A stretch of DNA of 64,000 bases from Actinokineospora diospyrosa (GTDB taxonomy: Bacteria; Actinomycetota; Actinomycetes; Mycobacteriales; Pseudonocardiaceae). The position numbers and the translations under genes were made by a program. Below, one piece after another: positions 1 through 10,075 of this stretch. The notes under the pieces were generated by a model. The model was not told where the DNA came from and did not search any database. It saw only the letters and a program-made list of their open reading frames with translations. The first letter of the stretch is position 1; every line of letters starts with the position of its first letter. The stretch is from the NCBI RefSeq assembly GCF_024171925.1, contig NZ_JAMTCO010000009.1, positions 62,001 through 126,000 of the forward strand, given 5' to 3'.

Positions 1-29
1 CGCAAGATGCCAGTGGCTTGGGAGGCGCA

Positions 30-248
30 GTGAGCTGGTCGGTGAAGGTAGACCAAGACGCCTGCCTGGGATCGGGCATCTGTGCCGGGTCCCGCCCGGA
101 CATCTTCGGCTTCCACGGCACCCACGCCGTGGCGGTGACCGAGCGGATCGACCCGGACGAGGACCTGCTCGACCTGGCCGACACCTGCCCGGCCGCGGCC
201 ATCCTCATCCGCGACGGGTCGGGGGCGGAGCTGGCGCCCCGCCCCTGA
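30..248 (+). CDS. Small [3Fe-4S]-type ferredoxin
   Basis: This 72-aa protein has the layout of the short actinobacterial ferredoxins that feed electrons to cytochromes P450. It carries a CLGSGIC motif near the N-terminus and a late CPAAAI motif, which matches the C-x5-C ... CP ligand pattern, and it is rich in Asp and Glu. The GTG at 30 is preferred because GGAGG lies at 21-25; a TTG at 18 would place that motif inside the gene, and a GTG at 42 is a weaker option. It converges on hisG, with only 7 bp between the two stop codons. A P450 gene may lie upstream, outside the window (inference). Confidence 0.85.
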   Translation: MSWSVKVDQDACLGSGICAGSRPDIFGFHGTHAVAVTERIDPDEDLLDLADTCPAAAILIRDGSGAELAPRP

Positions 249-255
249 CCAGCGC

Positions 256-1122
256 CTAGATCCGGCTCGACTCCAGCGGCGTGACCAGGATCGCCCGGGC
301 GCCGACCTCCCACAGCTCGTCCATCACGAACGGCGCCCGGTCCCGCGGGACCAGCGACCGCACCGCCACCCAGCCCTCGCGGGCCAGCGGCGACACCGTG
401 GGCGACTCGATGCCGGGGGTCAGCGCGCAGGCCGCCTCCTGCACCGCGGTCGGGCAGTCGAAGTCGATCATCACGTACTGCCGGGCGATGAGCACGCCCT
501 TGAGCCGCCTGCGCACCCGCTCCACCGCGGTCGCGATGGACCCGTCGCCGTCCTCGGTGTCCGGGCGGCGGATCAGCACCGCCTCCGAGCGCAGGATGGG
601 CTCGCCGAACACCGCCAGACCGGAGTTGCGCAGGCTGGTGCCGGTCTCGACCACGTCGGCCACCGCGTCGGCGATGCCCAGCTGCACCGAGGTCTCCACC
701 GCGCCGTCGAGCCGCACCAGGCGGGCCTCGACGCCGTGGCGGGCCAGGTAGCCCCCCACGAGACCGGGGTAGCTGGTGGCGACCCGCTTGCCAGCCAGGT
801 CGGCCACCGCGGTCAGCTCGCCGGGGCGGGCCGCGAAGCGGAAGGTCGACTCGGAGTACCCGAGCGGGAGGACCTCCTCGGCGCCGGTGTCGGCGTCGAG
901 CAGCAGGTCGCGGCCGGTGATGCCCGCGTCGAGGGTGCCGGAGCCGACGTAGAGGGCGATGTCGCGCGGGCGCAGGAAGAAGAAGCGCACGTCGTTGCGG
1001 ACGTCATCGATCATCAGCTCGCGGTTGGCGCGATGGACCCGGTACCCCGCCGCGGTGAGGAGTTGGTCGGAGGGGAGGCTCAACGACCCCTTGTTGGGCA
1101 CGGCGATGCGTAGCGTGGTCAC
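256..1122 (-). CDS. hisG: ATP phosphoribosyltransferase HisG
   Basis: HisG catalyses the first committed step of histidine synthesis, joining ATP and PRPP in the cytoplasm. The N-terminus contains RIAVPNKGSL, typical of HisG. A PRPP-binding type segment (VADVVETGTSL) follows, and the length of about 290 residues with a C-terminal regulatory domain (MIDFDCP ... SPTVSPL) marks the long, histidine-inhibited HisG form. I prefer the GTG at 1122, nine bases after AGGA; an ATG at 1140 adds six residues but lacks a ribosome site. hisE, often adjacent in actinobacteria, is not seen upstream here. Confidence 0.95.
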   Translation of the reverse strand: MTTLRIAVPNKGSLSLPSDQLLTAAGYRVHRANRELMIDDVRNDVRFFFLRPRDIALYVGSGTLDAGITGRDLLLDADTGAEEVLPLGYSESTFRFAARPGELTAVADLAGKRVATSYPGLVGGYLARHGVEARLVRLDGAVETSVQLGIADAVADVVETGTSLRNSGLAVFGEPILRSEAVLIRRPDTEDGDGSIATAVERVRRRLKGVLIARQYVMIDFDCPTAVQEAACALTPGIESPTVSPLAREGWVAVRSLVPRDRAPFVMDELWEVGARAILVTPLESSRI

Positions 1123-1531
1123 GCGCCGGGATCCTGCCATACGGAGCAGCGCGACCGATGACCCCTGAGTGAACCCCGGGCGACCTCACAAGCCCGGCGT
1201 CTTTCGGGACCGGGCGACACCGCGGGGGAGGAGTGGCACAAGCCAGCTGCACGACCCCGCGCCGCTGGAAACCCGGCGAGGCCGGACACGCAGGGCGTAG
1301 GTCGCGTGTCCGGCCCGTACCCGTGGCCGACCCACCATTCGGGTGACCCGGGGCCCGGAGCCGACGGCCGGTTTCCGCGACGGCCGTCCGTGCTCCGATC
1401 GGAGTGGTGCAGGGTGACTTGAGCATGCCGGACTGATCGTCGACGCGCCCATCCCAATGACTCATAGTTTCGGGTTATGCACCATTCGCCCGATAGCAGG
1501 CTGGTGTGCGCCGAACGGGTGTATAGCGCGC
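1123..1531. other. Intergenic region, no gene recognised
   Basis: About 400 bp separate the hisG start from the end of the SRPBCC gene. Short reading frames on both strands here have no recognisable protein pattern. The hisG promoter should lie here, but I see no convincing -35/-10 pair. Confidence 0.5.
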
Positions 1532-2122
1532 TCAGTCCTTGACGTCGGGGCAGTATTGCGCAAGGGCGGCCGCCCGGCCTGCCTCGACCTCGGCGTCGGT
1601 CGCCACCCCGGTCGTGGCGCGCACCCAGGCGGCGATCGAGGCCAGGTTGAACCGCTGCGTCTCGATCGAGTTCGGGTCATCGGCGACCGCGCCGACCAGG
1701 TGGAGCGCGAGGCCGAGGGCCGCCCCGTCCCACCCGGGCCCGACGAAGAGCGACCCCGCCGCGCTGCCGGCGAACTCGACCGGGACCGTGTGCTCCAACT
1801 CGAGCCGGGTGTGGGTGTCGTCGCCTGATAGCCGTACCTCGACCAGGCTGCTCGGCCCGCCGAAGGTGACTCTCAGTCGCGAGGGTGGCTCGCAATGCAG
1901 GATCTCCCCGCCCGCGTTGCCCTCCAGTTGGAACTGTCCACCCGCGCGCAGGTCGCCGCTGATCGGCAGGAACCACCGCCGCAGCCGTGCCGGGTCGGTC
2001 AGCGCGTCCCACACGTCGTCGGGGGTGGCCGCGTAGTCGCGGGTCAGCAGGACCCGGATGTGGCCCTCCACCTCGGTGACCGCGCGACCGGTGGCGCCGA
2101 TCTGCGCGCCGATGTCGATCAT
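1532..2122 (-). CDS. SRPBCC (AHSA1-like) domain protein
   Basis: This 196-aa protein begins with the typical Aha1/START-like strand and helix (VLLTRDYAATPDDVWDALT, then RLRRWFLPISGDLRAGG), which builds a hydrophobic ligand cavity. It is encoded directly after an ArsR regulator with a 4-nt ATGA overlap (2119-2122), so the two are very likely translated together. Such ArsR/SRPBCC pairs are common in actinobacteria and their ligand is usually unknown. The start at 2122 is supported by AGGAAGGA six bases upstream. Function beyond ligand binding is not known. Confidence 0.88.
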   Translation of the reverse strand: MIDIGAQIGATGRAVTEVEGHIRVLLTRDYAATPDDVWDALTDPARLRRWFLPISGDLRAGGQFQLEGNAGGEILHCEPPSRLRVTFGGPSSLVEVRLSGDDTHTRLELEHTVPVEFAGSAAGSLFVGPGWDGAALGLALHLVGAVADDPNSIETQRFNLASIAAWVRATTGVATDAEVEAGRAAALAQYCPDVKD

Positions 2123-2466
2123 GGTGGGTCCTTCCTGGTCGGGGTGCCCCGGCGCCTGCCCCTGGCCAGCTCGGTGCCCAGCGCGTCGAGCCGCTGGTCC
2201 CAGAACCCGCGGAAGCGCTCCAGCCACCGGTCGACCTCGCGCAGCGGCTCGGCCTCGACCGAGTACAGCCTGCGGGTGCCCTCGGCGCGCACCGCGGTGA
2301 AGCCGTTCTCCCGCAACACCCGCAGGTGCTGGGAGACGCCCGGCTGGGAGATGCCGAACTCCGAGCGGATGAGCTCGGTGATGGACCCCGCGGAGCGCTC
2401 GCCGTCGGTGAGCAGTTCCAGGATCCGGCGGCGGACCGGGTCGCCGAGGACGTCGAACGCGTGCAC
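2119..2466 (-). CDS. ArsR-family winged-helix repressor
   Basis: The 115-aa protein shows the ArsR/SmtB fold: VLGDPVRRRILELL at the start, a recognition helix region (GISQPGVSQHLRVLRENG) and a wing (RAEGTRRLYSV). No Cys-rich metal site is visible, so it is probably one of the non-metal ArsR regulators that control their own operon together with the SRPBCC gene that follows. It starts with GTG at 2466 without a clear ribosome site, so a very short or absent leader is likely. An AT-rich palindrome 20 bp upstream is the candidate operator. Confidence 0.88.
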   Translation of the reverse strand: MHAFDVLGDPVRRRILELLTDGERSAGSITELIRSEFGISQPGVSQHLRVLRENGFTAVRAEGTRRLYSVEAEPLREVDRWLERFRGFWDQRLDALGTELARGRRRGTPTRKDPP

Positions 2467-2486
2467 GGCGCCACTGTGTCAGTTTG

Positions 2487-2501
2487 TGATTATATAAGTC
2501 A
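2487..2501. promoter_or_regulatory. AT-rich candidate operator for the ArsR/SRPBCC pair
   Basis: The stretch TGATTATATAAGTCA is strikingly AT-rich for this genome. It contains the self-complementary core TTATATAA and near-symmetric TGA/TCA ends. It sits just upstream of the leftward arsR start at 2466 and next to a TTGACT hexamer on that strand. Autoregulation is inferred from position only. Confidence 0.45.
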
Positions 2502-2572
2502 AGCCTGGCATCCACTGAGGAGTGTCGTACCCCCGGGGTAGCGTCGCGAGCACCTGAGGAGGAGGGGACCAG

Positions 2573-2989
2573 ATGGGCTTCAAGATCGACCTGACCCTGG
2601 ACTGCGTCGACGCGGAGCGGCTCGCGGAGTTCTACAAGGCCGCCTTCGGCTACCTCGACGAGCCGCCGCCCGCCCCGTTCGCCACCAGGCAGGAGTGGCT
2701 GGCGCAGTTCGAGGACGAGGACGACGGGGGTGGTGGTGCCTGGCTGTACGACCCGGACGGTGTCGCGCCGCGGCTCTGCCTGCTGGACGTGCCCGAGCCC
2801 AAGACGGCGAAGAACCGTTTGCACATGGACATCCGGGCCTCGGCGGCCGGGCCGCCCGAGCGGCGGTGGGAGCTCGTCTCCGCCGAGGTGGACCGGCTGG
2901 TCGGCCTCGGCGCGCGCCGGGTCACCGAGTTCGCGGGCCACCACGTGGTCATGGCCGACCCGGAGGGCAACGAGTTCTGCGTCGCGTGA
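2573..2989 (+). CDS. VOC (glyoxalase/bleomycin-resistance fold) protein
   Basis: This 138-aa protein follows the vicinal oxygen chelate pattern: KIDLTLDCVDAERLAEFY opens the first beta-alpha unit, LHMDIRA gives a metal-ligand-type His, and VMADPEGNEFCV closes the fold. These proteins are dioxygenases, isomerases or antibiotic-binding proteins, and the substrate cannot be read from sequence. The start at 2573 has a strong GGAGGAGGGG ribosome site. It is transcribed away from arsR, with the AT-rich operator between them, so joint control is possible. Confidence 0.85.
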   Translation: MGFKIDLTLDCVDAERLAEFYKAAFGYLDEPPPAPFATRQEWLAQFEDEDDGGGGAWLYDPDGVAPRLCLLDVPEPKTAKNRLHMDIRASAAGPPERRWELVSAEVDRLVGLGARRVTEFAGHHVVMADPEGNEFCVA

Positions 2990-3046
2990 CGCCCCGTCCA
3001 CTGTGGAGCAGCTGAAAACCGCCGGTCGCCGCCCGCCCGCGGCGGT

Positions 3047-3061
3047 TACACTTGATCGTCA
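3047..3061 (+). promoter_or_regulatory. Leaderless-type promoter before the STAS gene
   Basis: A TACACT hexamer at 3047-3052 lies 8 nt before an ATG at 3061, which puts the expected transcription start at or next to that ATG. No ribosome site is present. Confidence 0.45.
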
Positions 3062-3093
3062 TGCGGATGTGTGGCGTCGGGTGGCGTCCGTGA
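3061..3093 (+). CDS. Possible 10-codon leader peptide
   Basis: The frame from 3061 reads MRMCGVGWRP and stops with a TGA whose last base is the A of the next ATG (TGATG, 3091-3095). The transcript from the TACACT hexamer would begin at about this ATG, so the ribosome may start without a leader here and re-initiate on the STAS gene. Short Cys-containing leaderless upstream frames are known in actinobacteria. Alternatively, the STAS gene starts further up at GTG 3069 or 3081 and the mini-frame is fortuitous. Confidence 0.3.
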   Translation: MRMCGVGWRP

Positions 3094-3446
3094 TGCGCCC
3101 CTTGCTCGCCTTCGCCAGCACCGTGGGCCCGGGCTACACCGCGCTCACCGTGTCCGGCGAGGTCGACATGTCCAGCGCGCACCTGCTCGACCAGGAGCTC
3201 AGGGCCGCCCAGGCCGACCGCGGCACCGTCATCCTCGACCTCACCGCCGTCCGCTTCCTCAGCGGCGCGGGCGTGGACGTGATCCTCACCGCCGCCCAGC
3301 GCGCCGCCGAGACCGGCACCCGCTTCGCGGTGGTGGCCCCCGCCGACGAGCCCGCCCACCGCACCATCACCCTCGCGGGCCTCACCGCCCCCGCCGAGTC
3401 GATCCCAGCCGCACTGTCCGATGCCGACCACGAGCCCCTGACCTAG
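3093..3446 (+). CDS. STAS-domain protein (anti-sigma factor antagonist-like)
   Basis: The 117-aa protein has the STAS pattern: YTALTVSGEVDMSSAHLLDQ, then VILDLTAVRFLSGAGVDVIL. The Ser before Gly in FLSGAG, about residue 57, matches the phosphorylated Ser of SpoIIAA-type proteins. Such proteins bind anti-sigma kinases and free a sigma factor; no partner kinase is nearby. The ATG at 3093 overlaps the stop of a short leader frame; in-frame GTGs at 3069, 3081 and 3090 are alternatives. The stop codon TAG lies inside the CTAG end of a hairpin repeat. Confidence 0.8.
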   Translation: MRPLLAFASTVGPGYTALTVSGEVDMSSAHLLDQELRAAQADRGTVILDLTAVRFLSGAGVDVILTAAQRAAETGTRFAVVAPADEPAHRTITLAGLTAPAESIPAALSDADHEPLT

Positions 3447-3609
3447 TGGCGCGACCCAGAACGTCGACCGTGTCTCGACCCGCCCACGACGCGCCTGGCG
3501 GCGTTGCCGAAACGCCCAAGTACACCCAGTACGAGGACGTTCCGGCGCCTTGCCGGCCACGCCGTGGACCCGCCGACACACGGCCAACGTTCTGAGTCGA
3601 GCCACTAGC
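3443..3609. repeat. CTAG-ended inverted-repeat element, copy 1 (long)
   Basis: Imperfect 22-bp inverted repeats at 3443-3464 (CTAGTGGCGCGACC...) and 3588-3609 (...GTCGAGCCACTAG) match at 20 of 22 positions and enclose about 120 bp. The CTAG at 3443-3446 supplies the stop codon of the STAS gene. Related copies are at 34112-34144 and 60101-60166. It resembles a small non-autonomous mobile element or a terminator-type repeat. Confidence 0.75.
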
Positions 3610-3717
3610 CCTGCGGCCTTGCCTCCAGGGCCTCGACCGTGCCCCGCCCCGTGCTACCCGAGCGTTCCCGGCGCCGCCGAGGCCCAGCAACGCCCCGGGG
3701 TGGACCACCGGTTGCCT

Positions 3718-3886
3718 GAGGGCTGTCGGACCAACCGATTCGGCCGTTCGGAGGTCTCGGTTGTTCCCGGCTGGGAGTCGCGCGGTGTCCGCCGTGGACA
3801 TGGCGCCGGCGTCGCCGGTACTCGGCAGGCGCTCCGGTGGCGCATCGGCTGTCCGAGGGCTGTCGGACCAACCGATTCGGCCGTTC
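3718..3886. repeat. Pair of 32-bp direct repeats
   Basis: The same 32-bp sequence, containing GGCTGTCGGACCAACCGATT, occurs at 3718-3749 and 3855-3886, 137 bp apart. No coding pattern is seen between the copies. The region 3610-4368 has no confident gene. Confidence 0.7.
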
Positions 3887-4023
3887 AGCGTCGCTGACTA
3901 TCCATAGTCGACAGTTGTGCGCCCGGGTGGGCGGTGCCCGCGGACTCCACCGTGGCCGCGTAGGCGTTCAAGTACGCGGGCCCGCCGCTGTCGAGCGGGT
4001 CGCCGACCGGGATCGCCGAGCAC

Positions 4024-4290
4024 GTGTCGAGCCGGTCGGCGGCGCGGCGGTTGACCCGGTTCCTCGGCGACCTGTTCACCGGGCTGGTCCCGGTGCGGCC
4101 CGACCGCGCGAGCGTGGTGTTCGCGGTGCCGGACCGGTGGGCGGTGTTCGGTGAGAACGCGGTCATCGCGCCGGAGGAGAGCCAGACCGGCCGGGAGTTC
4201 ACCCGGCTGCTGACCGCCGAGGTCGGGTTCGCTGACGCGCGGCTGGTCCCCGGCCTGCAATGCGTCGCCGCGGTGGACTCGGCGATGTCG
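4024..4290 (+). pseudogene. Possible coding remnant, unidentified
   Basis: On the plus strand this stretch reads as about 89 residues with almost only G/C-ending codons and a protein-like composition (for example RLTRFLGDLFTGLVPVRP and VPDRWAVFGENAVIAPEES). In-frame similarity in codon use extends upstream but is cut by a TAG at 3961-3963, and the codon pattern decays after about 4290, before the frame's stop at 4494. I recognise no family. It may be the middle of a gene broken by mutation. On the other strand, 3890-3975 ends in AQLSTMD, which recalls the AEQLSVVD end of the neighbouring monooxygenase, hinting at a local duplication. Confidence 0.3.
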
Positions 4291-4368
4291 GGCACCACTC
4301 GCTCATGCCCGATCGGCGCTCGGGGATGGGTAGCCTGCTGTGTAAGGCTTTCGCATTGGTTTGGTCGG

Positions 4369-5688
4369 TCAACGATTGTCCACTACCGACAGTTGTTCGG
4401 CTCGGGCGTGGAGGCGTGTGATGTCCGCGGCGGACTTGGCGGTGTCGAGCACGATCAGGTCCGGGCGGATCAGTGCCGCGTGGACTCCTGCTGAGCGCAG
4501 CCACCCGGCGTAGGGGGAGTCGAGGTCGACCACCGCGGGGTGCGGGCCGAGCAGGTCGTCGGTCCAGCCGTCCGGCGTGGACCACTGCGGGCACAGGCGT
4601 CCCGCCAGTGGGGTCCGGCCGACCAGTGGGCCGGGGGCGAGCGCGGGGGAGCTGTAGCGCAGTGCGGCCCCGGCGACCCCGGGCAGTCGGGCGGCGCCCC
4701 GGATCACCGCGCGCCGCGCGGGCCCGGCACCCAGTGCCCACCCGACGACCTGCGCCGACCGGATGGTCCGCACCGCCTGCGCCCCCCGCTCGGACTCGTA
4801 GGTGTCGAGGATCCCGGGGTCGCCGCCGCGCAGGGCGTGCACCAGCTTCCACGCGAGGTTGTGCGCGTCGCGCAGCCCCGACCCCAACCCCTGCCCCACG
4901 AACGGCGGCCCCTCGTGCGCCGCGTCCCCCGCCAGGAACACCGACCCGACCCGCCACCGCCGCGCGACCCGGGCCCGGAACGTGTACGCCGCCTCCCGCA
5001 CGACCTCCGCCCCGCCGGTCCACGGCGGAGCGGGCCGCCCACCGTCCACCCGGTACTCCCACCGGTACCGCCGCCCCACGACCCGCATGTACGTCGCCGC
5101 CCGCCGCCGGTCGCACACCTGGTGCACCCCACCCCACCGCACCAGGTCGTCCCCCTCGACGTCCACCACCACCCACGACTGCGGCCGCCCCAACGTCCGG
5201 CTCCCGATCCCCAACTCCCGCCGCACGAAGCTGTCCGCCCCGTCGCACGCCACGACGTACCGCGCCCGCACATCGCCCGCGTCCGTCCGCACACCCCACT
5301 GCTCAACACCCGTGACCGTCACCCCCCACCGAACCCGGTCCCCGACCTCGTCCAGCAACAACCGCTCCAGATCGGGCTGGTGGAACATCGACGACTCCGG
5401 GTACCCGCCCGCCCCCACCGCCGAGTCCCGGGTGAACTCCGCGAGCACCGACCCGCCCGGCCCCACCAACCGCAACCCCGGCATCCCCCGGCTGATCGCT
5501 CGAAACCTCTCACCGACCCCAACAGCCTGCAAAACCCGCGCGACCTCCCCATCCACATGCACAGCCCGCGGCAACCCGTACGGCCCCGCGTGCCGCTCCA
5601 CTACCTGGACATCCACCCCACCCCGCCCCAACAACCCCGCCACCACCAACCCGACCGGCCCCGCACCAACCACCACAACCTCAGTCAC
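4369..5688 (-). CDS. FAD-dependent aromatic monooxygenase (PheA/TfdB, MhpA-like)
   Basis: This 439-aa class A flavoprotein monooxygenase has the three family signatures: GAGPVGLVVAGLL for dinucleotide binding at residues 8-20, CDGADSFVRRELG (the DG motif) mid-protein, and FLAGDAAHEGPPFVGQG (the GD motif). It would hydroxylate an aromatic or polyketide substrate using NAD(P)H and oxygen. The C-terminal part has a short thioredoxin-like tail. The GTG start at 5688 follows a purine-rich AGGGGGGAGG. A near-perfect palindrome at 5771-5781 upstream is a candidate operator. The gene stands alone, so the substrate is unknown. Confidence 0.9.
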   Translation of the reverse strand: MTEVVVVGAGPVGLVVAGLLGRGGVDVQVVERHAGPYGLPRAVHVDGEVARVLQAVGVGERFRAISRGMPGLRLVGPGGSVLAEFTRDSAVGAGGYPESSMFHQPDLERLLLDEVGDRVRWGVTVTGVEQWGVRTDAGDVRARYVVACDGADSFVRRELGIGSRTLGRPQSWVVVDVEGDDLVRWGGVHQVCDRRRAATYMRVVGRRYRWEYRVDGGRPAPPWTGGAEVVREAAYTFRARVARRWRVGSVFLAGDAAHEGPPFVGQGLGSGLRDAHNLAWKLVHALRGGDPGILDTYESERGAQAVRTIRSAQVVGWALGAGPARRAVIRGAARLPGVAGAALRYSSPALAPGPLVGRTPLAGRLCPQWSTPDGWTDDLLGPHPAVVDLDSPYAGWLRSAGVHAALIRPDLIVLDTAKSAADITRLHARAEQLSVVDNR

Positions 5689-6092
5689 CCCTCCCCCCTA
5701 CCACCCCCCGCGCCTCCCCACCACCCCCCGACTTTCGGCTCCTCGAATCCCCCTACCACTAGCCGCTATCAAGATAATCTTTAGTACCCGGAACAAGCTC
5801 GCCTCAGCCCAAGAAGCCCCCCCGCAGCCGCGTCAATACCGCCGTGCGCTGTGGTGTTCCGGCGCACGGCACCGTCGCACCGGGTCCTCGGTCCGGGGCT
5901 GAGTTGTCCACAGCCTCTGGCTCGACGCCCCGGTTTTGGTGGTGTTTGTCGGTAAGCTGTATGTCGGGGGCTGCTCAGTCCGGTTTGATCTTCATCGGAC
6001 CCGGATCTGTTCGGTCCGGGGCCTCAGTGTCGAATGCCTGGGGCGCCGCCGACACCGGCCGCCCAAAGACGACGCCCGCTGGTCCACGGAAC
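5689..6092. other. Intergenic region between two leftward genes
   Basis: This 400-bp gap holds the monooxygenase promoter region. The AT-rich patch 5768-5785 is unusual for this genome. Near 6000-6020, CCCGGA and TCCGGG arms with a 9-nt loop could form a weak terminator for the MFS gene that ends at 6093. No credible gene is seen. Confidence 0.4.
5771..5781. promoter_or_regulatory. Palindromic candidate operator upstream of the monooxygenase
   Basis: AAGATAATCTT is an 11-bp perfect palindrome around a central base, embedded in an AT-rich run and about 83 bp before the GTG start at 5688. The form recalls operators of MarR-type repressors, which often govern monooxygenases, but no MarR gene is adjacent. 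The regulator is unknown. Confidence 0.4.
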
Positions 6093-7232
6093 CTACCGGC
6101 TGGCCAACCCGCGTCCCAGCGCCACGACCACCACCCCCGCCACAACCACCCCCACCAACCCCACCCGCAAACTCACCGCGTCCGCCACCACCCCCACCAC
6201 CGGTGGCGACACCAGCGATCCGATCCGCAGCATCCAGCTCACCACCGTCAACCCCACCCCAGCCCCCAACCCCGGCAGCTCGTCCGCGCTGTGCATCGCT
6301 GCGGGCACCAAAGTCGCGGTCCCCAAGCCCGCCAACGTGAAGCCCACCAACGTCATCCCCACCGACGGCACTGCCAGCGCGACCCCCATCCCCACCGCCG
6401 CCAGTCCGCCGCCCCACCGCACCACGCGGCGCTGGCCGAAGCGGTCCGTCACGCGGTCCCCGAGCAGCCGCCCCACCGTCATCGCGGTTTGCAGGCATAC
6501 GAACCCCAGGCCCGCCGTCAGCGCCCCCGCGCCCAGCGAGCCCGACAGGTAGATCGCCGACCACGAAGCTCCCGCGTCCTCCACCAGTGCTCCGCAAGCC
6601 GCCAACACCCCGAACGCGACCAGCAATCCCACCGGACGCCCGGATGTGTGGACCTGGGGGACCCGGTCGTCCCCGGGCAACATGAAGCGATAACACGCCA
6701 GCGCCACCGCGCTGAACAACGCGGCCACCCCGATCAGGTGCGCCGCCAGCGGCACCGCCAGCCCGGCCGCGGCTGAGCCGAGCAGGCCGCCGCTGACCGC
6801 GCCCACGCTCCACAGGCCGTGGAACGAGTTGACGATCGAGCGCCCGTAGCGGCGTTGGACGCGCAGGCCGTGCGCGTTCTGGGCGACGTCCACAACGGAG
6901 TCCAGGGCGCCCGCGGTGAAGAGGGCGGCGGCCAGCGGGAGCCACCCGGGGGCGAGCCCGATGGCCACGACCGCGACCGAGAGCGCCACGATCCCCCACG
7001 CCGCCACCCGGGAGGAGCGCAGGCGGGTGATCAGCGCGGGGGCGAACAACCCCGCCACCAAGGCGCCGAGGGGAGCCGCCGCCAGGGCCGTGCCCAGGGC
7101 GGCGTTGGTCAGCCCGAGACCGGCCTTGATCTCCGGCAACCGGGGGACGACGGTCGCGTAGAGGGCTCCGTTGGTCAGGAACACGCCCGCGACGGCGGCC
7201 CGGGCGCGGCGGTCGGAGGGAGTCGGCGGCAT
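6093..7232 (-). CDS. MFS transporter, probable efflux
   Basis: The 379-aa protein has about 12 hydrophobic segments, a common size for the major facilitator superfamily. The loop after segment 2 reads ALITRLRSSRVAAWG, and a second basic loop (GDRVTDRFGQRRVVRWGG) follows segment 8, giving the two-halves pattern. It resembles the small drug/metabolite exporters with an N-terminal NGALYATVVPRLPEIKAGLG segment. The ATG at 7232 lies 8 nt after TAGCCT and has no ribosome site, so leaderless translation is likely; GTGs at 7235 and 7256 are alternatives. The substrate is unknown. It diverges from the geosmin synthase gene. Confidence 0.85.
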   Translation of the reverse strand: MPPTPSDRRARAAVAGVFLTNGALYATVVPRLPEIKAGLGLTNAALGTALAAAPLGALVAGLFAPALITRLRSSRVAAWGIVALSVAVVAIGLAPGWLPLAAALFTAGALDSVVDVAQNAHGLRVQRRYGRSIVNSFHGLWSVGAVSGGLLGSAAAGLAVPLAAHLIGVAALFSAVALACYRFMLPGDDRVPQVHTSGRPVGLLVAFGVLAACGALVEDAGASWSAIYLSGSLGAGALTAGLGFVCLQTAMTVGRLLGDRVTDRFGQRRVVRWGGGLAAVGMGVALAVPSVGMTLVGFTLAGLGTATLVPAAMHSADELPGLGAGVGLTVVSWMLRIGSLVSPPVVGVVADAVSLRVGLVGVVVAGVVVVALGRGLASR

Positions 7233-7240
7233 CACGAATG

Positions 7241-7246
7241 AGGCTA
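7241..7246 (-). promoter_or_regulatory. -10 hexamer of a leaderless-type promoter (MFS gene)
   Basis: On the minus strand TAGCCT is followed by 8 nt and then the ATG at 7232. It is the only minus-strand member of a set of similar starts in this window. Confidence 0.35.
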
Positions 7247-7310
7247 CGTCACCCACCGTGAGTGGTCGTTCTGGATCTTGAGCGGCTCGATCGGGTGGAT
7301 TCGGCGGTAG

Positions 7311-9950
<2,640 letters not shown>

Positions 9951-10010
9951 GCGCTGGGCGCTGTCCTGTGAGTCTGGTGCGTGCGCCCGGCTTGTCGGGC
10001 AGCGCCTAGT

Positions 10011-10033
10011 CCGCTCGGCCCAATCCCGAGCGG
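10011..10033. terminator. Hairpin after the geosmin synthase gene
   Basis: CCGCTCGG and CCGAGCGG form a perfect 8-bp stem with a 7-nt loop, 60 bp after the geoA stop codon. No U-tract is present, as is usual in high-GC actinobacteria. Confidence 0.5.
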
Positions 10034-10075
10034 GGCCCACTGCGCCGCGCGGTCCGCGTGGCACACTTCGGGATC

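Noticed and set aside
1186-1465. Overlapping minus-strand frames upstream of hisG
   Set aside because: Codon use is not G/C-biased at third positions and the translations are Arg/Pro/Gly-rich without motifs.
4473-5902. Long plus-strand frames opposite the FAD monooxygenase
   Set aside because: Pro/Arg/Thr-rich shadows of a well-recognised flavoprotein gene.
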